NCBI GenBank assembly: GCA_013397115.1
Contig: VWZW01007674.1
Coordinates: 1,443,934-1,507,933, forward strand
Origin: Edolisoma coerulescens
Lineage: Eukaryota; Chordata; Aves; Passeriformes; Campephagidae
DNA: 64,000 nt
Direction of reading: 5' to 3'
The notes under the pieces are model-generated. The model was not told the DNA's origin, did not search any database, and saw only the letters and a list, made by a program, of their open reading frames with translations. A program made the translations under genes and the position numbers. Position 1 is the first letter of the stretch. Each line of letters begins with the position of its first letter. Shown piece by piece: positions 35,301 to 47,300 of this stretch.

Positions 35301-38300
35301 TTAGTTTCAGAAAGGACAAAAGGGAGGTTAAAGCATATATGGGAAAGAATATGTTAAAATCTGGCATTAGGTCACTATAAAAGCCTAAAAAGTGTCTGAG
35401 TTAATAAATGGGTAAACCCTGATGTTACTGTGGTACGAGCCATTAGAAAGACTCGAATTTCCTTCCTCTCTTCCAGATTTTCCCTGACTTCCTTGCAAAG
35501 CAAAAATTGCAATTAATGTAATCAGCCTGAACGATTCAGTGACTCTCTTGGTAAATGCATCCTGTCAGGATTTGTGACCACGGTGCAAAAAGCAAAATCT
35601 AGAGCTGTTACCTCATAGATGGCAAAGCCAATGGTGTACAGGTTGGCTCCCAGTTTGCGCTCTTTCCTCCTGTTTTTCTGCATCAGTGCGACAAGGAAGC
35701 TGCAGATAACCTCTTCATCCTCAGGATCATCATCTTCCTCCAGGAGCTTCAGGCGATACTGGGGATTGGTCCAAAATGTATCTGTGAAATCCCACCAGCA
35801 ACCCAAAGAAAACATGTAAAGCTTCAGTCTTTTAATGATGCTCATGATCAGAGAACTTTTAAGTTCCCTGCCTATGGCTCCTAAGGGAAAGGCTAAAATT
35901 GGGCTAAGACATACATGGGTTTTTTTTACATGTTATGGCTGTTACTTAGTTCTAACAACTGCACAGCAAATGAGGATATATGAAGAACTGTCATCTGATA
36001 AACTTCCGAAGTCCCTAAACCTATCGCTAATCTACACTAAAGTGGATTTCCCAAGTGAAATCTGTTAGGCTGAAATTTATCCCTTTTACTTGGGGCACTA
36101 TGAAGTATTTGAGCAACAATTTAGCTTTGCCAGCGCTGCCTTTTGGGCTTACGATGTTCTGTTACAACATAGTGACAGAAGATATCCAGCTACCAATCGC
36201 ATGCCTTGTCCACTGAGGAAGCAAGGCTTTTCCTATGGCTGAGCACTAATCAGGCTGTGGTATGACAGCCTTTGGGATCTAACCTAGTCCCCATCAAAGA
36301 GGCCGTATCTCTCAGGACCCTTTGCTCACCTGGATAATTGCGGCAACCTCCAGCTGAGCAGCCTCTCACCCAGCGCCCTTCGTTGACTGACACAGTCCAG
36401 GTCTGGAATTTATCCACTTCCAGAGTATCAGGTGTGAGGTTACACATCTCAAGCTTTGTGAAGTACCTCATGAAATCTTGAAATGACATCCTGGAGGAAT
36501 TGACAGGAAATTGAACCCAAATGGATTATATGGTCGGCAGCTGGCTGAAAGACCCTGGGGAGGTGGAGGACGGTTACCAACAGTACTGTCAGTACTGGGA
36601 CAAGTTTGCAGTGGGAGTGCCATGTTTTCCAAATGCTTTTGGTCTGCTGGTTGGTCAATTACCACAGGTACAGCTCCAAACTCAGGGAAACTGAGCTGAG
36701 AGGATGGTATGTAGGAAGAGTGATGGAGAGCTTGTGGAAGTGTAGCATAATTAGAAAGACTGTGCTGATGGCCCTGAATAATCCCTGGCGGGAGAATGAG
36801 AGGATCACAGAGCAGGGCTTATTGGGAATATGAAGGGGAGCAGAGGTCACTGCAATGGTTTTAGCAGATTTGTAGTAGTGCAATGCCATTCATTTTTGCT
36901 ATGACTGCATGTTTCCTAGAGAAGCACAGGTTTTTGACTGATGTTCTCACCAGAACTCCCCATCCTCCACGACCTTGTGCTGCAGGCGGATTTTCTCTGC
37001 TTCGTTAACAGAGTTCCACTCCTCTGACCTTCAAAGGAGTAAACAAGTTAGTTTAGGATTTACAACACAGTTTTCATTAAAGTTTCTACACTTCAGCCTC
37101 AAAGTGAAAAATCAAGATTCATCTTGCTACCTCCACATAATTTTTCCTTTGTAGGCCTTGCAACTATTTGTTTTCAATGCTACCCTCTTCTCCACATGCC
37201 CAAATAAAAAAAGCAATTGTCCTACTTCTCTTTGCCTTGCCTTTAGGATTCCTCTTAGCAGCTCTCAAACATCTGCTGAACTGTGTTAATTTTACTTAGC
37301 TTGAAGAAAAAGGTGTTTGCAGACTATTGTTGCTGGAGAGGCTATTGAAATTCCTTTTAGGAAAATACTGACATCTTGCTTAATTTGGTTCTTTCATAAC
37401 TTAAAAGATTTTCCTACTGTCACATCTTGTTTTGAAAATGGACATTGCTGAATTTGATACACAGTAAAATCAGATTTAATGTGTCATTAGACTGGGCTCT
37501 GTCTTAATTTCCATTTATTAAAGTCCCTCTTAACATCTTATTAGGTACTCTTTTCTTTTTTACGACTTCATCTAAACACTCAATCAACTTCAAAATGACA
37601 ACAAAGAAAATTCAGATACCGCATCGCTGAATATTAGGATTATGCACAAGCTGCATAAAGGCAAATAAAGCTACAACTTCTTTCTCAAATCACATGAAGC
37701 TCTGTTTTACTTACTTGTCACTCCAGGCTCCATTCCATTCCACTTGGCCCCAGGGGTTTCTGAGCCTTACCAGACGTATTTTCTCCCCTTTAAATACTGT
37801 CTAATTGACAAAAGAATGCAACAAGAATAGACTGAGAGTAGATTCGAAAGGAAATGTTCTGCCTGTCACCAGCTCCTTCAGTGATGGTGCTTTTCTGGGC
37901 CGTACCCCAGCCTGATCTACTTGGGGTGACTGTGGGAAGGCTGAAGGACCAGGAGGTGGCTGCCTGTGGCCACCTTTGCCCAAGTGGGCATTTCCCCAGA
38001 AAGCCCAGACTTGGACAGGTTTCTTTGTCCACAAGGTTTTTACTTATTGGAATATAACTTTGTTTCCTTAGCTCATCGTTTGTTTCGCTTCTCTCGCCTC
38101 TCACGGCTTAGCTGCGGGGCGCGGTGCCAGGCCGGTGCGGGCCCGCGGCGGGAGGCGAGCGCGGCACGTACCTCTTCCACGGCCGTCACGGAGTAGGCGT
38201 GGCCTTTGACGAGCCCGCAGGACATGCGCGTCTCGTACTGCATCGGCGCTATGGTCTGTTGGACAGAGGGAAAACCCCGTGGGAGTCACGCAAAGCTCAG

Positions 38301-41300
38301 CTGCCCGCTCGAGGGCAGGTGCAGCCACCCAGGGCTTTCCCCGAGGGAGGGTGACACCGTTCAGGTGACAGGACTTTTTGCCTTGTTCTCCTCTTTGTGT
38401 TTGTCAAGGTGGTCAAGCTACGTGCCCATAGAATTCATGTTGATGGTTAGAAAGGAGTGAAGTATGAACTAAAAATGGAAAAAGTTAATAACATCAACTA
38501 GAAAGGACATTTTCTGGTGTATTTTCCCCTTTTTTGTAGGCTATTGCTTTTTGCACTTGGAACATGGCAGGATATAGCATGCTTAAAGCTTTTTGTATTA
38601 GAAGGACTATTCAGCCTTTTCTAGGATAGTATGTTCTTGTATAGCTCAGTAAGGTTATTATACATGAACTGGTTAAACATCAGAGCAAATCAACACCTAG
38701 AATACTTTCATCTTTCCACATGGCTGCTATCTTACCACAAGGACATCTAAACACCCTATTTAATGCACTGTTCCTATAAATGACACTATTTTATTGCATC
38801 TAACATTCAGGAAGAGCATAACAATGTGTTGCTCAGGTGTAAATACATTTGTGGTCTTAGTCATCAGCATTTAGTGTGTCTGATGGATTTTTACTTGGAA
38901 ATTTTGAAATGCTGTTTATCTGTGAGATGCGGAACTGGGAGCAAGATGGCAGATGCACACAGCCTGCTGTACTTGTAGGAGAGATCTCCAGTATTGGTGA
39001 GAGGGGCAGACCCTGCCACGTGCACGTGGACCATGAGCAAAACGTCCCCTCCTCCTTCGTGTCTGTTGCTGAGAGATGTCTGCAAGGCCCTGTCAGTAAC
39101 TCTGCTATCCCTTCTTGACACATCTGATGGCATGAGAAAGGCAGGGCTGGATCCTGAGGGAGAATTATTAAGGTCACACTGATATGTTCTCAGCTTGCAC
39201 AGGGACGATCTCATCCAAATATTTCCTGGCTGTTGCAATTATTTTCCATTATTTCACTTCAGCACCTATTTGGTTTCTTTTCCCTTGATTCTGTTTCCGT
39301 ACTTTAACCTCACACCTATTTCCTTTTTTCTTCATTTCTTCTCATGTTGTTGCCATGATTACTTGTCAGTAATCCTTTCTCTTGTTTCTGTTTAAGAACA
39401 TTAACTTCTGGTGCCCTGGATGACTTCTCAAAGTGCAGGTTTCGGAAGTGTTTCATCTGCCTCTTTCCATCAAGAGTCATGATTTTTTTCCTGGTGATGG
39501 TTCAGGAATATGCAATAACCAGCAGCACAACAGCTGCTGGGGCAGCGACTATAGAAAGAGTTTTGCAATCTTCTTTTAGTAGACAGTCACTGGGGAGGAA
39601 ATTCTCCCACCAGACATGGGTGGTTTGGGCAGCCATGCTTGCAAAACAAGATAGTCACACTGGGCTTTCCCAAAGAATTACATCATTTCAGTCTTTTAGG
39701 AAGAACTAAATATGGATGTCAGAAGAGGAAAAATCAGCTATTTCAGCTGCAAATGCAGAAGAAAGTTTGCTCAACCAAAAGCTTTAAGTGATGTAATTGT
39801 GGAGGATTTTTCTTTGGTTTGTTTTGTTGTTCCCCCATCCTCCCCACCCCCCTATAAAGCAAGAGATGTAATTTCATTGTCATGGAAATGCAGCTCCCTA
39901 AAGGGCAAGGTATGACAGCTGCCTGACACAGAGAAGGAGAAGGCAAAATGTCCCTCTACAAATTTGAAAGCTTTTAAGTTGTCCAATATGGGATTTTTTC
40001 TTAGAGAGTTTTAATATCCCTCTCTTTATTTTGCTACTTAGGTGGATATGCTGGAGTTTGTATTTCCTCACACATATAAAACTCAACATGCCTTTCCTTT
40101 TCCTTGTTAGACATTTTAAATGAGGACTTTAATGGCACTAATCAAAAAGGAGCATCCCTAGAGCAGACTCTCCTCCATTTATGGGTAGAGCACTCTGTCT
40201 TAAAGTAAGTTCACCAAGAGCTTTTTTGCCTGGAGTGAGAACTGTGCAGAACTTGCTTTTTCTTTCTTTGACATTCCATGCACACTAAGGATCTTTTTCT
40301 ATTCTAGTATTTTAATTTTTTTGTTCTCTCCACCCTTTTCAAGCAAGAGACTTGATAAAATCCACTAATAAATTTCTTGTTCTGCAGATTATAAGCCTGT
40401 GTCACAAGCCAACGGCCCTTTAAAGCCGCAGTATCAGTGAAGACCTCTAGGATCAGTCACTGTGTTTGAAAGCACTGAAGTCTTTTAACACACATGTCAA
40501 ACAGCATCCATAAGAACATTTCTTTGGTGGTGTTCTGTGAAGCCAAATAAGGATTTAAAAGCATAGGTGATACGTTTCTCTAAGTGTTTGTAGAGAAAAG
40601 CACTCTGAAGTCAACTGCTTAGGAGACATACCCAGGCTGGCCTCTCATCCATCCCCTGGTAGTCTACAGTGGGCTGAGTCATCTGTGCGTTTTCTTGATT
40701 CTTCACCATGCGAGCAATCAGTTCCCCAATGTTGCTCCGAGGAGCTGATCCATAGGAAAAGCCTAGGTCATCCTGGCACAGAGAATGGGAGAAAAGTATC
40801 ATACAGGAAGATGAGTGGTAAAAGATAGCCTAGATTACTTCTCTTTTCCCTCATTTTGTCCATACTTATCTACAGTGGTCAATAGCACTGTTTGTTCTCC
40901 CACCTTTACTGCAATATCGTACTCCATAAAGTATTTATTTTTTAACTTTTATATTTACCACAATAAGTGAAGACAATCTGAGGCCATGTTTACAATAAAA
41001 TGTTAATTTGCACACTTAACATCTTTGACATGAAGATCTGTGTCTTAACAGAGTTGCAGCATCCCTGTACTAATCTCATTTCACTGGGCGAGGGTCTTGA
41101 GGGGGAAGGGGTGCTGGTTTTGCTGATTGCACCCGTTCTTTCTGCCTCCATGTTCTGCTTGTGTTTATTTCCCTTCTGGCACTCACTGTTTGCTAATGGA
41201 TGGTCTCTAGTGGGGATTACTCCATCTCCTAGAAATTGATGTTTTCTATGTGGCCTAAACCAAGCAATCCCAAAGGTGGTATATATCTGGTTATGAATGG

Positions 41301-44300
41301 AGAGGTTCCTCTCCTCTGCCATTTCTTATCTGTAAAGTTCATATGGACTCACATCAATGGAACTGGCCATGAGGGATCCTCTGTCAATGGCATGTTTCAT
41401 GATTTTATAGATATCTTTAGGGGCATCCTTTATCTCGTAGAACTCTGTGACTCCTCCGGTGAAGTCCTCCATGGCTTCAGTGGTGTTGCCTCCCTTCAAA
41501 GCTTCATATGACCCATGGAGTCTTGAAAAGAGAAAAGAAAAAGATTCTTTTACACAGGTAAAATACCTACCTATATATTTATATCCATCTTGTGTGTGTA
41601 TAACTACAGCTATGTAAACACACATACTAAAAAAGCCCACAAACCATCTGTCTGGTAACTCACAAGTTAAAAGTTCTAAAACATGGCCTAAGATGGTCTG
41701 CACACATAGGAAAAAAAGAAAGATATGCTGAAAATCAAATGTAGATTTCTGAATGAGTTGCAAAACTTCCTAGAAAATATGCTTTAACCCATCCCCAACT
41801 CCACGGCATGGGAAAATGGGTGTATTCAGGTATTTTCTCTGTGTGCTCATAAATGCTGTATGCAGTGGTTTGAGCATAGCCCCAGCACAAACCCGCAGTT
41901 CGCTTTACTTTGCATAGGCCTTTTCCAGGAGGGCGCTCCAGAACTCGTTGCGCTGGGAGGACTTGGTAAAGACCAGCTGGTTGTTGTAGGTGGGTAAGCA
42001 GTCATCGATGACGACATCCACCCAGTCTCCATAGCGCCAGAACTGCACAAAGGCAAACAGAAAAAAAAAACTGGATTGACGTGGTGCAGGGAGGGGAAGC
42101 CTGGCTGAAAAGTCAGGCTGAGAGAGGAGAAGTGTGGAAATTAACTGCTTTGTAATGTGGCCAAAACTGATGGCCACTGTGAGGGAGGCAGCTGTGCTGA
42201 ATTCCCCTGGGCAAAGAGGTCCCTTAAGAGAACCAAAGGAAATGTGGAAAGCAGTCAGTTTTTTCTGAATAAGAAGTTCTTCGATAACTTGATTCAACAG
42301 ACCAGCTATTTGTGGGCCTAAGACTAGCTGGTCTTGCCAAGTACCCGTGTGTCTGTGCTGGCTGCAGTGCTGCATCTGAGCAGTGAGGCAGGACCAGGCA
42401 CCTGTTGTTACTGCTTACACCCAGGACACAGCAATCTGCAAATGCTTCCTTGGTGGGTTAATGCTCCCTAATTGCTTTTATTGGCTGGCCCTTCTGTGAC
42501 TTCCCTGATGGAAGAGTTTGGGGTGAGGCAATTCAATCCCTTTTCCTCCCTGCTGTCACTCATGCTTCCAAGGGGTGGAGAAAGAGGGAAGAGCGTGCCA
42601 AGAGCTGAGCCTTAGGTAAATACATATGCTTACCACTAGACGGAGTGACTCACCTGGAAGTGAAAAATGCCAGCATAGTTTTGTATAAAGGACTGGTCAT
42701 GAGGTATGACTCTACAGAGTAGTTTTTTATTCAGGGTCAGGCAAGCAATGGCAGCCAGAAACCAGCAGTTACCTGTAAATGAGCAGAAGCAGCAGACAAA
42801 ATGAAGGGAGAGAGCAACTAGAACCAAAGGGAAAACCTGAGATACTGCAAAGTGACGTGTTAATTCTCAGTAGAGCATGATTCTCCATGTGTTCAGCAGT
42901 ACTTTAGCACTTTATTTGTTCTCTAGAAATGCTCATGGGCATTGTTCATGGCTGGATACACACAGGCTGTTCCCTGTACTTTAGAAAAAGCCTAAAATCT
43001 GATGAGCACTGTTACCTGCATTAAGAATTCCCCATGTCATGTGAATCTTTCACTAAAAGTTCTTGCCTAGATTGCTACTAAGCAGATGTCAACAATTTGC
43101 TACAGAGCAAAGGAATCAGTAGATGTGTAGTGATACACTGAGACAGAGGATTTCAGATATCACCTTGGAAGCAAAAGAAACTTAAGTGAGAGCTAAATTA
43201 TGATGCAGACTTTAAAAAGTGCAGAGTTGAAGTAAGAATTTTGTACCTAATTCTCCTTGGCAGATATCTGTTCTGTTGGCTCCACCAATAATAAACCGTG
43301 GATTCTCACAGATTTCCTGCAAAACACAAACAGATGGATGAGCTTGAAAAGCATGCATTATGATGCCTATTTAGCATAGAAGTAAAGGCAGTTTTAGAAC
43401 ATTTTCCCATAGGATAGCTCGTGGTACCAAAACCTCTCGCACAGTTTTCATTTGCAGAGTTTCACTATGAAAATGTTTTGGAATCTAGATGTTCCAGAAT
43501 TCAGTCAGGGTTTTCCCCATGTATTTACGGGGTCTAATAGCAAGCCTGGGGGGCTCCCTCTGTACTGTAATGTGAAAACACATTGAAATGAGAAGAATTG
43601 GGAAAAATATTTTTCTGCACAGTAATGAAAAATCCAAAACATTGGAGGAGACAGGAGAGCAAGTAGGTGAAAAAACCATCAGGGGACCAGATTAAATTCT
43701 TTAAAAATGATCTTATGTCTGATTTGCAGTAACTGATATGTTGGGGCACTAAAAGGGTTGAAGAATGTATTTCATTGGGAATGAACATTACTCCTCATTA
43801 AAATTAAAGGATCAGATGTTTAATTACCAGAAATAATCAGTTGCTGGTTAAGAGATTTTATTCTTTTCCTCATGTTGCAGTGTTTAATTGACAATGCTGC
43901 ATTCAAAAATGTGTACAGATATCATCTGTCTCTGAGGACAGGAAGATCTTCTTTCGTCCTGCACATTGCACAATATCTTGGGTTTGTCGGTATTTATACT
44001 GGAACAGAGTAGGTGCAAGATGCTGTACAGACAAACAATTAAGACAATTCTGCAGGGAGGGAAGGCAAAATGCAGCAAATGAGGTGGGACAATTGCAGGC
44101 TTACATAGCCCTTTTCTATATGGGATAATGAACTGTAGTGTACAGGAAAACCAAGGAAAGAAGTGGGTATAAGCTGTCCTACAGAGTAAAAAATGTCCCT
44201 GCTTTATCCCATCTCTCATACTCAAATACTTGGTACGGAGAAGAATAAGAAGACACAACTTTTGGACCCATCTCTTATGAGGATAAGGAAAGAAAGATAC

Positions 44301-47300
44301 TGCAACCTGAGGAGCACTGTCCTGAGCAGCTGCAAATTGGGAAGAAGACAAAGTATAGTCCAAGAGCCCAATCTGCTGAAAGATGCTGGGACTAGAGTAG
44401 GAAGGAGAAAGAACAAAAAATTGACAATTGCTTGTGTGGCAGCACACACAGGCAGCTGATGCTACCTCTGCAGTCAAGAGCTTTTTACCCATATCATCAG
44501 GGTAGCCCTGGACTTTCCCAGACTCATGTTTAAGGCCTAGTAGTTCCACTTGGCTCAAACCCACTTTTTTTCTCCTTCACAGTTATCAGAAGAGTTGCTT
44601 TGATGTATTTGGATTAGTCATATAGCCAGACAGAGAGACCAGCTTCCACCACCCTCCCCACCACCAACCCCTGCAGGCACTTTATTTTCTTTGAGGGAAG
44701 GAATGTAGGGATTGTCCTGTTATTTTGGGCCTTGGTCAGCTGTTGGGGTCCAGTTCTGTCAAAGCAGATGTTTGAGATGCCTTCACGCTTTTCTCCACTC
44801 ACTTGCTTTGTTGAAAATATTCTTCCTCACATTGCTGTGGTGCTCTGCTGAAAATTAGTCTGAGATGCCAGGTTTTTGGTTTGTGGTTTTTCCAACTCTA
44901 TTCTTGTATTTTGGCTTGATCTTGCTCTTATTGTAACTAGCTTTGAAATCCAGCATGCTGTGTTTTAGTTGAAAGTAGTCAGGTGCCACCTAGATGTTTC
45001 CAAATAATGAATGTACAGTGGTGTGTTACTCAGAGCCATTTATTGCATCTTAGGGTCATTTGCTTTGTAAGATGGTTGGTAAAGGAATGCAAAGGAGAGA
45101 ATCATGCAATTGTCATATGGCCTGGTTTAGCTATGGCAGAAATGCTTTTCTTGCGTTTCTTTATGGGGGCCAGGTGTGTATGGTACACTGTGGATATGAT
45201 TTTAATTTGTATTTCTCTGGTTCAGCTGCGCTAATTGTGCTGAGTACAGCTGAAGTTGCAGAGAAGGGTGTCAAGGTCTTCCAAGGCTGAAGTACTCAGC
45301 AGAGTGAAATGACCTGGTGTCCAAGATGAAGGTGGCAGGTCTGTCCTTCCAGTCTTCCTGGCAAGGGATTGCTCTTCATCTCTTAGATCAAGTTATCACA
45401 GAGAATCCCAAAAGGCGGCACTTCACTGAGGCAATGATTCATCTTTTAAAAGAGCCTCCTCTGATCTGAGTGCCTCAGACTGCCTTGGTACTATCCAAAG
45501 GACCTTTGTGTTGCACTGGGTCGATCCAGCTCAGACTGTAATTTCATTACCAAGAGTCAGTTACAGCAAGGAAAACAAAGAATCCCAGGAAAACCTATTA
45601 GTGGTGCATGCTGCTTTCTGGGAAGAGATTACTTATGAGTCAGTTGGAAGGGAGCAATGGAAAATGCAAAGGCAGCATGCAACAAAAAATGGCATTTGAC
45701 CTTTGTTATATTTTCATTAGCTTTTCCTCTGTATCAGGAAGAAATCTGCCGGTCAGCTTATACTCTTGCGGCAAAAGGCATTCATTCCTTTAAAAACTGC
45801 CCTTAATAAACTATGGCCTTCTAAGTAAATTCCCTAAACTGATCCTATCAAACAGAGGAAGGATCTTCTTTACCCCACCTTAGACAATTTGTAGTCTCAT
45901 TGTCTCTTGATATCTTGTTGTCTAGACCATGCTTTTAAATGGCTGTGCTGCACACTTTGAGGCAGAGCTCAATGTTGTCAGACACCAAACTGGTTTTAGA
46001 GCTTCTGAGTTGGATCATCCTCATCTGAAAGTCCTGCCTTGGTGGCACTAAGTGCCATCTTTGCTTTGTGGTATGACCTGCACAGGCCCACATTTTGTGA
46101 TTATTAAATTCAAACAGCTTCATGTGTGTGCAGTAGATGATCTGGCTGATTAATTTTCATTCTAAGCAAAATCCAATAGTTTGTTGATGTGATTTTATTT
46201 GTATTCATTATGAAAAGAAAGCTCCTCCTAGTGATTTTCTGGCTATGGAGAGGATCACCACAGGGAAGTCATTGAATCTGGTGGTTAATGCTGTGACTTG
46301 GCTGTGAGCAAGGAGAATGACAGTGGTGCCTTTGAAAACACAGTGTCACAGCAGAGAGTTCCTATCAGCAGCCTGGTGTCATTACATCCAAACAGGACTG
46401 CAGCAAGGCCTCTCAATACTCTGTGTTATAACAGACTTTTCCTCAGCCCTCAAAGATCAGTGGCTCATCCCTGCTCTCAGCTGTGAGAAGTTCCCACAGG
46501 CAGCATAGTTGTGAGAGGCACAGACAGTCCATGAGCTGGATATAACCTGGTGCAGGTGTGAGCAGCTCTTTGGGCTTCTCTTACCTGCTGTGGGTGAACA
46601 AATAATTTAATATTTTGCATTAACTGAGGGGGATTTTATTTTCCCTGTATGTACCTAAACCATGCTCATGCATGCTCTGAACAGAAGCACTGGAAGGATG
46701 GATCCTGCAGTCTTTACTCAGGGAAACTTTCAGGGCTCTCACTTGGCTTTTGTCTGAATTGAGTGTTAGGAGGTCTTCTCTGTGCATTCATGTCATGGCA
46801 TGGCAGTCACTAGCTGGGTAGAATTACTAAGGCCTTTTTGCTGCCCCCGTGCCAGGGCTGCCAGCTGCCCTGCATGGCAGCTGTCCTTCTGTGGGTAAGG
46901 GACAAGGCCAGTCCTTGTGCATTTACTGCCCTTGCAGCAGCAGAGGACAATCATTTTGGGAGGTGGCAGAGGAGGACCTGACCTCTGGTAGAGGGGCTTT
47001 GATATGAATTGATGAGGTTATATGACTAAGGTGACTCAGGAAGCCAGAGACAGTCAGGAACATGTTGCCTATTTTCCAGCGCTCTGTTTTAAGTGGGATC
47101 ATAGAGCACATTGATCACTTGTTTATTTGCTGTGTCTGGAGGTATGTAGCACCTAAAATGCCACAGGGAAAGGATCTAGACTGGTCAGCACTAGGATATT
47201 CTCTCAGGACTCCTGAACTGTCTGATATTTTGTTTTCTTTTAGAATACATTATCAAGTTTTTTTCAATTATTGACCTGAATTTCAAACTGATTAAAATTA

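Noticed and set aside
37715..37798. Alternative acceptor 4 nt downstream for CAPN3 exon 8
   Set aside because: Using the second AG shifts the frame; the first AG gives 86 nt as in human and the correct TVFKGEK.
43884..44564. 226-codon open frame on the minus strand in CAPN3 intron 1
   Set aside because: The translation resembles no family I know, has no convincing splice sites in phase with CAPN3 and no promoter context. Open frames of this length occur by chance in long introns.
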